From the NCBI GenBank assembly GCA_000751295.2, contig CCMO02000001.1, positions 1,785,501-1,849,500 of the forward strand: a DNA stretch of 64,000 nucleotides. The letters run 5' to 3'. Below the pieces are notes generated by a model. It made no database searches. It was given only the letters and a program-made list of their open reading frames with translations, and was not told where the DNA came from. Positions within the stretch are counted from its first letter, which is position 1. The number at the start of each line of letters is the position of its first letter. Positions 30,486 through 39,344 of this stretch are shown in pieces. The translations under genes were made by a program, and so were the position numbers. Source of the stretch: a bacterium YEK0313. GTDB taxonomy: Bacteria; Pseudomonadota; Alphaproteobacteria; Rhizobiales; Phreatobacteraceae.

Positions 30486-31369
30486 GGCCTGTTCGCTGAT
30501 CCTGCTGCCAAGGGGCCTCCTCCGGCGCCGCGGGATTGGGCGCCACGTTCCTGGGCATCGGCCACTGCCCGGCAGAGCGCGGGGTCGATGCCGATCTCGG
30601 CGACCATGTCGGCCGCCTCGCGCATCTCGGCGGCCCGCCGGATGCCGTGCTTTCCGATGCGCTCGGCCATGTTCGCGGCGAGCGCCGGCCAGTCGATCGC
30701 AGGGAAGGTCTCGGCCAGGCTGGCAAAGACCTCGGCCTCGACGTCGAAGGCCTTGGCGGCCGCCGCGCTCTCGACGATCAGCGCCTCGATGCCCTTGATC
30801 ATGATCGAGCGGCAGAGCTTCATGGCGGAGGCCCGGCCATGCTCGACGGCGACGGCCGTGACGTCCATGCCGACGGCGTTGAGCGTGGCCGCGATCCGCG
30901 CCGCCTGCGGCCCTCCGGCGAGAATCGGCACGCGGATGCCATAGGGCCCGACCGGCGCCATCACCGCGCCCTCGACATAGTCGGCGCGCGCCGCGCCGAT
31001 CAGCGCCGCCGCCTGCCGCTTGGTGGCGGGCGCGGCCGAGTTGATGTCGAAGACCACCTGGCCGGCACGCAGGAGCGGCGCCAGGGTCGCGGCGACATCG
31101 AGCACCGCCGAGGCGGTCACCGCGGAGACGACGATATCCGCCGCGGCGACGGCGGCCGCGGGCGAGTCGGCCGGCGTCACGCCAATGCCGACTGCAAGGG
31201 CGCGATGGCCGGCGGCACGTTCGGGATCGTCGAACAGGATGTCGTAGGCCGCGACCGCGATGTCGCCACGCGCCAGCCACTGGCGGGCAAAGGTCTGGCC
31301 GACCTCGCCGAAACCGATCAGCGCGAGCGACAGGGTGTTGGTCAAAGCTTCCTCGCGGCGTGAGGCCAT
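30482..31369 (-). CDS. NAD(P)-dependent dehydrogenase with DUF1932 C-terminal domain
   Basis: A 295-residue protein of the 6-phosphogluconate dehydrogenase superfamily. The Rossmann motif is LALIGFGEVGQTFARQW; the C-terminal DUF1932-type domain includes AMKLCRSIMIKGIEALIVES with the expected lysine. Its stop overlaps the ligI start by four bases, so its product likely acts next to the lactonase. It is not a Gfo/Idh/MocA protein like LigC. An alternative TTG start at 31345, preceded by GAGGAAGC, would remove the eight residues before LTNTLSLALIG. Confidence 0.8.
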   Translation of the reverse strand: MASRREEALTNTLSLALIGFGEVGQTFARQWLARGDIAVAAYDILFDDPERAAGHRALAVGIGVTPADSPAAAVAAADIVVSAVTASAVLDVAATLAPLLRAGQVVFDINSAAPATKRQAAALIGAARADYVEGAVMAPVGPYGIRVPILAGGPQAARIAATLNAVGMDVTAVAVEHGRASAMKLCRSIMIKGIEALIVESAAAAKAFDVEAEVFASLAETFPAIDWPALAANMAERIGKHGIRRAAEMREAADMVAEIGIDPALCRAVADAQERGAQSRGAGGGPLAAGSANRP

Positions 31370-31459
31370 GCCGCGCGGCGCGGACAGGGTCCGGAGCCAC
31401 AGAAGCGAAAGCGGACCGATGAATCAAATGAGAGTTTTGCGCCTACTCTTCGATCCAGC

Positions 31460-32371
31460 TCAGCTATCCGATGCCGCGCCCGCGCTGCGCAGGGCCGAGA
31501 CGATCAGGTCGAGCAGCGTGGCGGCGGGAGGCGAGGGCGGAATGCCGTGCTTCGACACGATGCCGAGCGTGCGGGTGACGCCGGGATTGCGCAGGGGCAG
31601 GGCGACGATGCCCGCCGTGTCGACGACGCCGAGCGCGAGGCGCGGCACGATGGTGAGGCCGATGCCGGCGCGCGCCATGCCGACCGCGGTCGCCACGTGC
31701 TGGACCTCGTAGCGCCAGTCGAGATTTTCGCGGCGCGAGCCGAGCGCATCGTCGATCAGCACGCGGTTGCCGGTCTGGGGCGCGATGCGCACCAGCGGCT
31801 CGCCCTCCAGCGCCTGCCAGTTGACCGTGGCCTTGCGCGCCAGCGGATGCCGGTCCGGGCAGACCAGGACGAAGGGCTCCTTCATCAGCGGCCGGATCTC
31901 GAGATCCCAGCGATTGGCGGCGACGATGGTCAGGCCGAACTCGGCGCGGCCGGCCTGGACGTGCTCGGCGATCTCGGTCGCCGAATTGTCGTAGACGCGC
32001 ACGCCGACCCGCGGATGGGCCTTGCGGAAGGCGTCGAGCACAACCGGCAGATAGGCGACCGCGATCGTCGGCAGGCAGCCGATGGCGATGCGCTCGAGCT
32101 GCTCGCGGCCGCGTTCGCGCAAGGCGACGAAGGAGCTGGTCAGGTCGGCCATGACCGCCTGCGCCCGCGGCAGCAGTTCCAGCCCCGCCGGCGTCAGCGT
32201 CACCTGCCGGGTGGTGCGGGTGAGCAGGCGCACGCCGAGATCGTCCTCCAGCTTCTTCATCCGGTGGCTCAGCGCCGTCTGCGACAGGTTCAGATGGGCG
32301 GCGGCACGGTTGAAACTGCCGCGCTCGGCAATGGCGACGAAGGCTTCGAGACCGAGAAAGTCGATGCGCAT
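31460..32371 (-). CDS. LysR-family transcriptional regulator
   Basis: A 303-residue LysR regulator: winged helix at residues 1-65 (AERGSFNRAAAHLNLSQTALSHRMKKLE in pieces) and effector-binding domain after about 90. The start at 32371 is chosen because LysR proteins begin at this point (MRIDFLGLEAFVAIAE); the longer frame runs into the control region. Downstream on the same strand are the dehydrogenase, ligI and tctC genes; divergently placed is the liv operon. It could control either. Confidence 0.88.
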   Translation of the reverse strand: MRIDFLGLEAFVAIAERGSFNRAAAHLNLSQTALSHRMKKLEDDLGVRLLTRTTRQVTLTPAGLELLPRAQAVMADLTSSFVALRERGREQLERIAIGCLPTIAVAYLPVVLDAFRKAHPRVGVRVYDNSATEIAEHVQAGRAEFGLTIVAANRWDLEIRPLMKEPFVLVCPDRHPLARKATVNWQALEGEPLVRIAPQTGNRVLIDDALGSRRENLDWRYEVQHVATAVGMARAGIGLTIVPRLALGVVDTAGIVALPLRNPGVTRTLGIVSKHGIPPSPPAATLLDLIVSALRSAGAASDS

Positions 32372-32522
32372 GTCCGCCGCTCCTGCAAGCCGGTCCCTGG
32401 CCATAGATGCATGCCGCGCATTTATCCAGCGCGTCCGTTGGTCATGCTCATCAAAACCGGCGTCGCGGCGGCCCGGCAAGCGCGCAAGCTGCGCAAAATT
32501 TCGGCTTGACTTCATTTTAAGA

Positions 32523-32541
32523 TAGCTTTTTTCTAAAGCTA
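32523..32541. promoter_or_regulatory. Operator of the liv operon (copy of the 19-bp MarR-type dyad)
   Basis: TAGCTTT-TTTCT-AAAGCTA, an exact inverted repeat of 7-bp arms (19 bp overall). It sits just after a TTGACT hexamer (32506-32511) and covers the -10 region, 38 bp before the livH start, as a repressor site would. The same 19-bp pattern, TAGCTT-N7-AAGCTA, occurs at 41887-41905 between the flavin reductase and the MarR gene. Confidence 0.75.
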
Positions 32542-32578
32542 ATTAAGAATGATAATTTCAACGGGGGAGGCCACAAGC

Positions 32579-33451
32579 GTGCTGGCGCAGCAGATCGTCA
32601 ACGGATCCATGCTGGGGAGCATCTACGTGCTCGTCGCGGTGGCTTTCACCATCGCCATCGGCATCCTCAACTTCCTCAATTTCTCGATCCCCGGCCTGTT
32701 CATGCTCGGCGGCATGATCAGCTGGGCCATGCTCGCCGCCGGCTGGCACTGGACCGCGGCGGTCGCGACCGCGCTCGTCGCCGCAGCGGCCGTGGCGCTG
32801 GCCGTCGAGCGGCTCGCCTATCGCCGGATGGCGGAGGGCGATCCGGAAATTCCGCTGGTCTCTTCGCTCGGCTTCCTGGTGCTCCTTGAAAACCTCGTTC
32901 TGATCCGGTTCGGTTCGGACCAGCAGGCCTTCCCGGCGCTGATCCCCGACTTCAACATCCGCGCCGGTGGCCTCGTCATCGGCGGCGCGCAGCTGATCAG
33001 CCTCGCCGTCGCGGTCGCGCTGGTCGCCGGCCTCTCGGCCTTCCTGAAATTCACCAATGCCGGCCGGCGCGTGCGCGCCATTGCCGAGAGCCGCGAGACC
33101 GCGACCCTTCTCGGCGTCAACGTGTCCCGGCTGATCCCCCAGGTGTTCGTGTTCTCGGCGGCCTTCACCGCGGTCGGCGGCATCCTGTTCGCAATGAACT
33201 ACCAGCAGGCCTCGCCCTTCATGGGCGAGGTGGTCGGCTTCAAGGGCGTCGCCGCCATGATCATCGGCGGCATGGGCAGCATCTGGGGTGCCATCCTCGG
33301 CGGCATGATCATCGGCCTCGCCGAGGTCCTCACCATCCATTTCCTCGGCGCCAACGTCGTCAACATCACCGTCTACGGCCTGCTCCTGATGATCCTGATC
33401 GTCCGGCCGCAGGGCCTGCTCGGCGCCGGCCCGTCTCGCGAGAAGCTCTGA
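32579..33451 (+). CDS. livH: Branched-chain-type ABC transporter permease LivH
   Basis: A 290-residue permease of the LivH family with about eight membrane segments and the motif AIGILNFLNFSIPGLFMLGG. A GTG start at 32579 is preferred: GGGGGAGG at 32563-32570 is 8 nt away, while the in-frame ATG at 32549 has no ribosome site and would read through the leader. It is the first gene of a complete five-component importer that in such settings usually carries aromatic acids or amino-acid-like compounds. Confidence 0.9.
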   Translation: MLAQQIVNGSMLGSIYVLVAVAFTIAIGILNFLNFSIPGLFMLGGMISWAMLAAGWHWTAAVATALVAAAAVALAVERLAYRRMAEGDPEIPLVSSLGFLVLLENLVLIRFGSDQQAFPALIPDFNIRAGGLVIGGAQLISLAVAVALVAGLSAFLKFTNAGRRVRAIAESRETATLLGVNVSRLIPQVFVFSAAFTAVGGILFAMNYQQASPFMGEVVGFKGVAAMIIGGMGSIWGAILGGMIIGLAEVLTIHFLGANVVNITVYGLLLMILIVRPQGLLGAGPSREKL

Positions 33452-34287
33452 TGACCAGTTATCAGCTCGGCATCCTGGTCATCCTGGCGTTCAACCTGAT
33501 CGCGGCCTATGCGGTCTACCTGCCGCTCGCCGCCGGCCAGCTCAATCTCGGCATTGCCGGCTTCATGGCGATCGGCGCCTATGGCGCGGCCTTCCTGACC
33601 AACGAATATGGCTGGTCGCCGGCCGCGGCCATCCCCGTGGGCGGATTGGCCGCCGGCGCGGTGGCGCTCGCGGTCGCCGTGCCGGTGCTGCGTACCCACG
33701 GGATCTATCTCGCGCTCGCCACCTTCGCGCTCGGCCAGCTGATCGCCGCTGTCTTCCTCAATGTCGAGGCGGTCGGCGCCGCCGCCGGCTATCCGGTGAC
33801 GACTTATGTCGGCGCGCCCTGGGCGATCGGCGCGGCGGCCGCCGCCATGCTGCTGGTCGTCATGATCTCGCGCACACGCTTCGCGCTCTATCTGACCGCG
33901 ATCAAGAGCGACGCCGTGGTCGCCGATCTCATGGGGCTCAATATCCGCGCGCTGCAGGTCGCAGCCTTCACCATCGGCGCCGTCATCGCCGGCGCCGGCG
34001 GCGGGCTCTACGCGCATCATTTCAGCTTCGTCGAAGCGCAGCATTTCAGCGTGCTGCTGAGCGTCTATACCGCGCTCTACGTCCTGCTCGGCGGCACCCA
34101 GACGGTCTGGGGGCCGTTCGTCGGCGCCACCTTCTTCACGCTGCTGCCGGAGCTGCTGCGCACCTCCTCGCAATGGCGTTACGCGGCCTTCGCCGCGCTG
34201 ATCATCCTGATCATGGCGGCGCGGCCGCAGGGGCTCGTCACCACCGCCCTGGTGCAGCGCCTGCGCCGGCTCGGAGGCGCGCAATGA
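33451..34287 (+). CDS. livM: Branched-chain-type ABC transporter permease LivM
   Basis: A 278-residue permease of the LivM family. Family segments: [22 protein letters not shown] near the N-terminus, [18 protein letters not shown], and the C-terminal [17 protein letters not shown]. The start overlaps the livH stop by one base, and the stop overlaps livG (ATGA). Confidence 0.91.
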   Translation: MTSYQLGILVILAFNLIAAYAVYLPLAAGQLNLGIAGFMAIGAYGAAFLTNEYGWSPAAAIPVGGLAAGAVALAVAVPVLRTHGIYLALATFALGQLIAAVFLNVEAVGAAAGYPVTTYVGAPWAIGAAAAAMLLVVMISRTRFALYLTAIKSDAVVADLMGLNIRALQVAAFTIGAVIAGAGGGLYAHHFSFVEAQHFSVLLSVYTALYVLLGGTQTVWGPFVGATFFTLLPELLRTSSQWRYAAFAALIILIMAARPQGLVTTALVQRLRRLGGAQ

Positions 34288-35054
34288 CGACGACGACACC
34301 CGTCCTGTCGATTGCCGGCCTGTCGAAGTCTTTTGCCGGCTTGCATGTCATCCGCGACCTGTCCTTCGACGTCCGGCGCGGCCAGGCAACGGCGCTGATC
34401 GGACCGAACGGCGCCGGCAAGACGACGGTATTCAACCTGATCAGCGGCGTCTATCCGGTTTCGGCCGGACGCATCGCGATCGACGGGCAGGACATGACCG
34501 GCGTGCCGTCGCGCCGACGCATCCGGCTCGGCCTGTCGCGCAGCTTCCAGAACATCCGGCTGATGAGCCATCTCTCGGTGATCGAGAACCTGATGGTCGG
34601 CCAGCATGTCGCGGCGAGCCGGCTTTCCGACCTCATCACGCCGTTCCGGCTCGTGCCCAATCACCGCTGGCGGCGGGAGGCTCAGCGGGCTCTCGCCGAA
34701 TGGGGGCTGGAGCAGCATGCCGACCAGCCGGTGAGCGCGCTCTCCTACGGCGTGCGCAAGCGCATCGACCTGATCAGGGCGACGCTTGCCAAGCCCTCGC
34801 TGCTGCTGCTCGACGAGCCGGCCGCCGGGCTCAATCCGAGCGAGACGGTCGCGCTGCGCGAGCACCTCACCGCGCTGAAGGACAAGGGCGTCACCCTGCT
34901 CGTGGTCGAGCACGACATGCATTTCGTCGGCAGCCTCTGCGAGCATGTCGTGGTGCTGAATTTCGGCGAGAAGATCGCCGAGGGCACGCTCGCCGACATC
35001 CAGCGCGACCGAAGGGTTCGCGAAGCCTATCTCGGTTCCAGCGCGGCGGCGTGA
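34284..35054 (+). CDS. livG: Branched-chain-type ABC transporter ATPase LivG
   Basis: A 256-residue ATPase. Walker [10 protein letters not shown], the LivG insert around [15 protein letters not shown], Walker [16 protein letters not shown] and the switch histidine in VVEHDMHF are present. The signature is [12 protein letters not shown], a variant of the LivG form LSYGxQR without the usual glutamine. The start overlaps the livM stop; the longer upstream frame is a shadow of livM. Confidence 0.91.
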   Translation: MTTTTPVLSIAGLSKSFAGLHVIRDLSFDVRRGQATALIGPNGAGKTTVFNLISGVYPVSAGRIAIDGQDMTGVPSRRRIRLGLSRSFQNIRLMSHLSVIENLMVGQHVAASRLSDLITPFRLVPNHRWRREAQRALAEWGLEQHADQPVSALSYGVRKRIDLIRATLAKPSLLLLDEPAAGLNPSETVALREHLTALKDKGVTLLVVEHDMHFVGSLCEHVVVLNFGEKIAEGTLADIQRDRRVREAYLGSSAAA

Positions 35055-35056
35055 CC

Positions 35057-35797
35057 ATGGCTCTCCTCGATATCCAGGACCTGACCGTCGACTATGGCCG
35101 CGTGCGCGCGCTCGCCGGCGTCAGCCTCTCCGTCCGCGAAGGCGAGGTCGCGACCGTGCTCGGCGCCAACGGTGCGGGCAAGAGCACGCTGCTGCGCGCC
35201 ATCATCGGCGGCGCCAGGACGAGCGCCGGCCGCCTCTCCTTCGCCGGCGAGGACATCACCCGCCTCGCCACCCATGCCCGGCTCGGCCGGGGCATCGTGC
35301 TCGTGCCGGAAGGCCGGCGCATCCTGATCTCGATGACGATCGAGGAGAACCTGCAGCTCGGCGCGCATCTGCGCCGCGACGGCGCGGCGATCCGCCGCGA
35401 GATCGGGCTGATCTACGAACGCTTCCCGAATCTCGGCCAGCGCCGCCACATGCGCGCCTCATGCCTCTCCGGCGGCGAGCAGCAGATGCTGGCGATCGGC
35501 CGCGCCATGCTGGCAAGGCCGCGGCTGATGATGCTCGACGAACCCTCGCTCGGCCTGTCGCCGCTGTTCGTCGAGCGCCTGTTCGACCTGATCGGTGAAC
35601 TCAACCGCGACGGCCTGACCATTCTCCTGGTCGAGCAGAATACCGGCAAGGCGCTCGCCGCCGCCGACAGCGGCACGGTGCTCGAGCTCGGCCGGGTGCT
35701 GATGTCGGGGGAGCCGGCGAAGCTTGCCGCCGATCCCGCCCTGCAGGCCGCCTATCTCGGCGCCGCGGCGCCCGCGCCGGCCGCCGCCACATCCTGA
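35057..35797 (+). CDS. livF: Branched-chain-type ABC transporter ATPase LivF
   Basis: A 246-residue ATPase with Walker A GANGAGKST, signature LSGGEQQMLAIGRAML, Walker B LMMLDEPSLGLSP and EQNTGKAL in the H-loop area (the family has Q/N here in place of histidine). The ATG at 35057 is 2 bp after the livG stop; the open frame before it belongs to livG in another frame. Confidence 0.92.
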   Translation: MALLDIQDLTVDYGRVRALAGVSLSVREGEVATVLGANGAGKSTLLRAIIGGARTSAGRLSFAGEDITRLATHARLGRGIVLVPEGRRILISMTIEENLQLGAHLRRDGAAIRREIGLIYERFPNLGQRRHMRASCLSGGEQQMLAIGRAMLARPRLMMLDEPSLGLSPLFVERLFDLIGELNRDGLTILLVEQNTGKALAAADSGTVLELGRVLMSGEPAKLAADPALQAAYLGAAAPAPAAATS

Positions 35798-35851
35798 TGA
35801 CACCGCCTGCCCCCATCGCCTGAAACCCGCGACCTTCCAGGAGCACCACCC

Positions 35852-37045
35852 ATGCAAACACGCCGCCAAGTTCTCGCCGCCGGCGCGGGTCTCGCGCTGA
35901 TGCCCCAGATCGGCGCATCCCAGGCCGGCGCCGCCGGGCCGCAGGAGCTGATCCTCGGCTATGCCATGGCCAAGACCGGCCCCTATGTCAGCCTTGCCGC
36001 CGCCAATGAGGTGGCGGTCGACTTCGCCGTCGAGGAGATCAATGCGAAAGGCGGCATCAACGGCAAGCGGCTGAAGGTCGTGAAGTTCGACACCGGCGGC
36101 GAGCCGCGCCAGGCCCAGCTCGCCGTGCGCCAGCTCGCCGAGGACGGCAAGGCGCTCGCCATCATCGGCCCGTTCTCGTCGAGCGAGGTGCGCATCGCCT
36201 TTCCGGCTGGCGAGCGGGCCGGCATCGCCCAGATGTCGATGGCTTCCTCGGCGCCGAACCTGGCCAAGGGCTTCAGCTTCGCCTTCCGCAACACCACCGA
36301 CGAGGCGCAGGTGATCGACCAGGTGCTGGCGGCGATCAAGGCCAAGGGCCTTCCCGCCGCCTCGGGCGCGGTCGCCTTCGCCTCCGACGATACCGTCTCC
36401 AAGTCGATCGGCATCAGCGTCCTGCCGACGCTCTTTCCCAAGCACGGCGTGCCGATTCTCGGCTCGGTCGACTTCCAGCTCGCCGCCTTCGACCTGTCGC
36501 CGCAGGTCTCCAAGATCGCCCAGATGAAACCCGACATCGTCGGTCTCGGCGCGCCGCCCGAGGGCGCCATCAACCTCGCCAAGGAACTGCGCCGCCAGGG
36601 CGTCAGGACGCGGGTGATCGGCGGCACGACCATTGCCGATCCCGACCTGCCCGCGCGCATGGACGGCGCCGGCGAGACCATGACCATCGGCACGACCTTC
36701 TTCCACGATGTCGACGAGCGCACCCGTGCCTTCACCGCCGAGTTCGGCAAGCGCGCCCGCGCCGCCGGCCTTGCCCGCGTCGAGCCGAACCAGTTCGACG
36801 CCTCGGTCTACGACATCGTCTATCTCTATGCCGAGGCGATGAAGGTGGCGAACCTCACCGGCGACCCCGCCAGGGCAACCGAAGAACGCGTCAAGCTGCG
36901 CGATGCGCTGCGCGCCCTGAAGAACTATCCGGCGCTCGAAGGGCCGATCAGCTTCAATGCCGACGGCGACGCCATCAAGCCCGTCTATATCGTCGAGGTG
37001 CGGCAGGGAAAATGGGCGCTCCTCGACAAGCGCACCGCGGCCTGA
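35852..37045 (+). CDS. Branched-chain-type ABC transporter binding protein
   Basis: A 397-residue periplasmic receptor of the peripl_BP_6 family. Signal peptide with twin arginine at the start (MQTRRQVLAAGAGLALMPQI); ligand-domain start LILGYAMAKTGPYVSLAAAN and the typical IIGPFSSSEVRIAFPAGERA. AGGAG lies before the ATG. The last gene of the transporter set; such receptors commonly bind benzoate derivatives, amino acids or amides. Ligand unknown. Confidence 0.9.
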   Translation: MQTRRQVLAAGAGLALMPQIGASQAGAAGPQELILGYAMAKTGPYVSLAAANEVAVDFAVEEINAKGGINGKRLKVVKFDTGGEPRQAQLAVRQLAEDGKALAIIGPFSSSEVRIAFPAGERAGIAQMSMASSAPNLAKGFSFAFRNTTDEAQVIDQVLAAIKAKGLPAASGAVAFASDDTVSKSIGISVLPTLFPKHGVPILGSVDFQLAAFDLSPQVSKIAQMKPDIVGLGAPPEGAINLAKELRRQGVRTRVIGGTTIADPDLPARMDGAGETMTIGTTFFHDVDERTRAFTAEFGKRARAAGLARVEPNQFDASVYDIVYLYAEAMKVANLTGDPARATEERVKLRDALRALKNYPALEGPISFNADGDAIKPVYIVEVRQGKWALLDKRTAA

Positions 37046-37078
37046 CGCGACAACCAGCCGACCGATCGGATCATCATC

Positions 37079-37765
37079 ATGGCCACCAGCCTCACTTTCT
37101 CCGTCGTGTCGGGCCAGGGCGCCGCGACGCGGACCTTCACGGTCACGCGCGCCGTCATTGCCGGCTGGACCGGGCGCGACCCGGTCGCCCGCGACAAACA
37201 TATCGCCGAGCTTGCCGCGCTCGGCGTCAAGCCGCCGGCGACGACGCCGGTCTATTACCGCGTCGCCGCCGGCCGGCTGACCATCGACGCGCGTATCGAA
37301 GTATCCGGCGGGGCGTCGAGCGGCGAGGTCGAGTTCATGCTGCTCGGCGCCGGCGGCGCGACCTATGTCGGCGTCGGCTCGGACCATACGGACAGACAGG
37401 TCGAGACCTATGACGTCACGGTCTCCAAGCAGATGTGCGACAAGCCGGTGGCGCCGACGCTCTGGCCGTTCGACGAGGTCAAGGATCACTGGGACCGCCT
37501 CGTCCTCCGCTCCTGGGCGACGATCGACGGCGAGCGCCGGCTCTACCAGGAGGGTCCGGTCGACACCATGCTGGCGCCGGCCGCGCTGATCGCCGGCCAT
37601 GCCGGGGACGACGCCCTGCCCGAGGGCACCGCGCTGTTCGGCGGCACGCTCGCGGCGATCGGCGGCATCCGCCCGGCGAGCCGCTTCGACTTCGAGCTGG
37701 AGGATCCGGTGCTCGGCCGCCGCATCCGCCACGGCTACGATGTCGCGGTCCTGCCGGTCGCCTGA
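37079..37765 (+). CDS. DUF2848-family protein
   Basis: A 228-residue protein that I recognise as DUF2848, a family distantly related to the fumarylacetoacetate hydrolase fold. Notable segments: TVTRAVIAGWTGRDPVARDKHIAELAALGV at the N-terminus (in part), GSDHTDRQVETYDVTVSKQMCDKP in the middle and DFELEDPVLGRRIRHGY at the end. No function is established. It follows the binding protein by 33 bp, so it is co-transcribed with the importer and may hydrolyse or decarboxylate the imported compound (inference). Confidence 0.75.
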   Translation: MATSLTFSVVSGQGAATRTFTVTRAVIAGWTGRDPVARDKHIAELAALGVKPPATTPVYYRVAAGRLTIDARIEVSGGASSGEVEFMLLGAGGATYVGVGSDHTDRQVETYDVTVSKQMCDKPVAPTLWPFDEVKDHWDRLVLRSWATIDGERRLYQEGPVDTMLAPAALIAGHAGDDALPEGTALFGGTLAAIGGIRPASRFDFELEDPVLGRRIRHGYDVAVLPVA

Positions 37766-37806
37766 CACGATCGGCTCTCATGCAGGGCGCCGTTTGCGCC
37801 CTGCCC

Positions 37807-38550
37807 TCACGGCGCGGCGGGCAGCCGATAGACCGAGACGTGCGAACGCGACTCGGCGGTGAACGCGGAGCCGGCCCAGTCGGCGTGCCGGCTCTCCAGC
37901 GTGAAGCCGGCCAGTTCGGCCATCAGGTCGAGTTCGGCCGGCCAGACATAGCGATGGCGCGAACGGAACAGGCGGGCTTCGCGGCCCTCGCCGAAGCTGA
38001 AATGGTGCGACACGACATGCTGGCGCAGCACGTCATAGGTATCGAGGCCGATAAAGTCGGTCTCGGACTGCCAGACGACGGCGTCCTGCGTCGGCGGCAG
38101 CTTGCGCAGCTCCGGCACCCAGAGCTCGACGACGAAACGGCCGCCGGGATCGAGATGGCGCGCGGCGTTGCGGAAGCAGGCGACCTGTTCGGCCTGGGTC
38201 AGGAGGTTCGAGATCGTGTTGAACACGAGATAGACGAGGCTATAGGTGCCCGGCGCCGCCGCGCTCGCCATGTCGCCGAGCACGACGGGGATCGCCGTCT
38301 CGTCGGCCTTTCTGCGCAGCTCCGCCACCATGGCCGGCGACAGCTCGATGCCGGTGACCGGAACGCCGCGCTCCCTGAGCGGGACTGCCACACGGCCGGT
38401 GCCGATGGCGAATTCGAGAACCCGGCGGCCCTGCGACAGCGCGGCGAGGCGCTCGACCGCCGGCTCCAGCACGGCAGGTGCGAACATGCCGGTTCCCGGC
38501 GTGTCGTAGCGCGCGGCGGCTTCGCTGTCCCAGCTGTCATCCGGTTGCAT
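37807..38550 (-). CDS. Class I SAM-dependent methyltransferase
   Basis: A 247-residue methyltransferase with SAM-binding motif I VLEFAIGTGRVAVPL, then VTGIELSPAMVAELRRK (acidic residue of motif II) and VVLGDMASAAAPGTYSLVYLVFNTI. The ATG at 38550 starts the recognisable fold; the upstream open frame is not supported. Substrate unknown. It is convergent with the DUF2848 gene and divergent from the YunG-like gene; it is not obviously part of either operon. Confidence 0.87.
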   Translation of the reverse strand: MQPDDSWDSEAAARYDTPGTGMFAPAVLEPAVERLAALSQGRRVLEFAIGTGRVAVPLRERGVPVTGIELSPAMVAELRRKADETAIPVVLGDMASAAAPGTYSLVYLVFNTISNLLTQAEQVACFRNAARHLDPGGRFVVELWVPELRKLPPTQDAVVWQSETDFIGLDTYDVLRQHVVSHHFSFGEGREARLFRSRHRYVWPAELDLMAELAGFTLESRHADWAGSAFTAESRSHVSVYRLPAAP

Positions 38551-38709
38551 GGTCCCAATATGGGGCGGGGAGCGCGGATCGGCGAGTGCGCCGGCGCAAC
38601 AGCCGTCCAGGGTTCGTCTGCGCCGGATCCGGCGGGATCGTGTCGGCCGGCTCTTTTGCGGCGACGCGAAACAGGCCAGGCTGCACGGCGCCACGGAGAG
38701 GATCACGAG

Positions 38710-39063
38710 ATGCCGCCCGCCCTTCCGCAATTGCTGCCGCTCCTGCGCGCGTGCTGGTCGCCCGAGACCAGCAGTCAATGGCGGCCGGACAATCCCGCGC
38801 GCGGCCAGTGCAATGTGACCTGCCTGGTCGTTAACGACCTGTATGGCGGCGATATTCTGAAGACGGAACTGCCGGAAGGCTGGCATTTCTACAATCGGAT
38901 CGCCGGCGCGCGGCATGATCTTACGGCGAGCCAGTTCGATACGCCGCCGGCCTATGCGGATGTCGCCAGCACCCGGCAGGAGGCGCTCGATGGCACGGCT
39001 GAGGACTGTTACGCCACCTTGAAGAAGAGAGTCGAAGCCGCCCTTGCCGGGACGCCGACCTGA
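38710..39063 (+). CDS. YunG-family protein
   Basis: A 117-residue protein resembling the YunG family: W-x-P-E-T near the start (ACWSPETSSQWRPDNPARGQ), then CNVTCLVVNDLYGGDIL, HFYNRIAGARHDLTASQF. Members are small soluble proteins without known function. Start at the ATG 38710, just after GATCACGAG; the frame is open for long before that but overlaps the methyltransferase. It stands alone; 160 bp separate it from its divergent neighbour. Confidence 0.7.
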   Translation: MPPALPQLLPLLRACWSPETSSQWRPDNPARGQCNVTCLVVNDLYGGDILKTELPEGWHFYNRIAGARHDLTASQFDTPPAYADVASTRQEALDGTAEDCYATLKKRVEAALAGTPT

Positions 39064-39292
39064 GGCGGGCCGCGGCAGCACGCCGCCTCAGAGCGGACGT
39101 CGTGGCGGGACGCCACCGGCCTGGCGCGGGCGATGCCGAGCCGGCCGGCGTCGCCGGTCCCTGCGCCAGGGTGATCTCATGAAGCCTGAGGATCTCAGAG
39201 CATCCACATTCTCCGTGCTGCGGCTTCAAGCCGTCGACGGGCTCGATGCCGATCGCCCGTCCATCGCCGCGACGGACGCGGCGAGCGCCCGC

Positions 39293-39321
39293 AAAAAAGG
39301 CCTGCCGGCGGGCGGCAGGCC
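39293..39321 (-). terminator. Rho-independent terminator of the cupin operon
   Basis: On the minus strand a perfect 9-bp stem (GGCCTGCCG with its complement, 5-nt loop) is followed directly by six T residues. It lies 24 bp after the cupin stop, so it ends the HpaC-HpaB-cupin transcript. This is the clearest intrinsic terminator in the window. Confidence 0.88.
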
Positions 39322-39344
39322 TTCGTCGTCAGGGGCGCACGCCG

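Noticed and set aside
39064..39292. Short frames between the YunG-like and cupin genes
   Set aside because: No ribosome site or similarity; the right end is occupied by the terminator. I see nothing else there.
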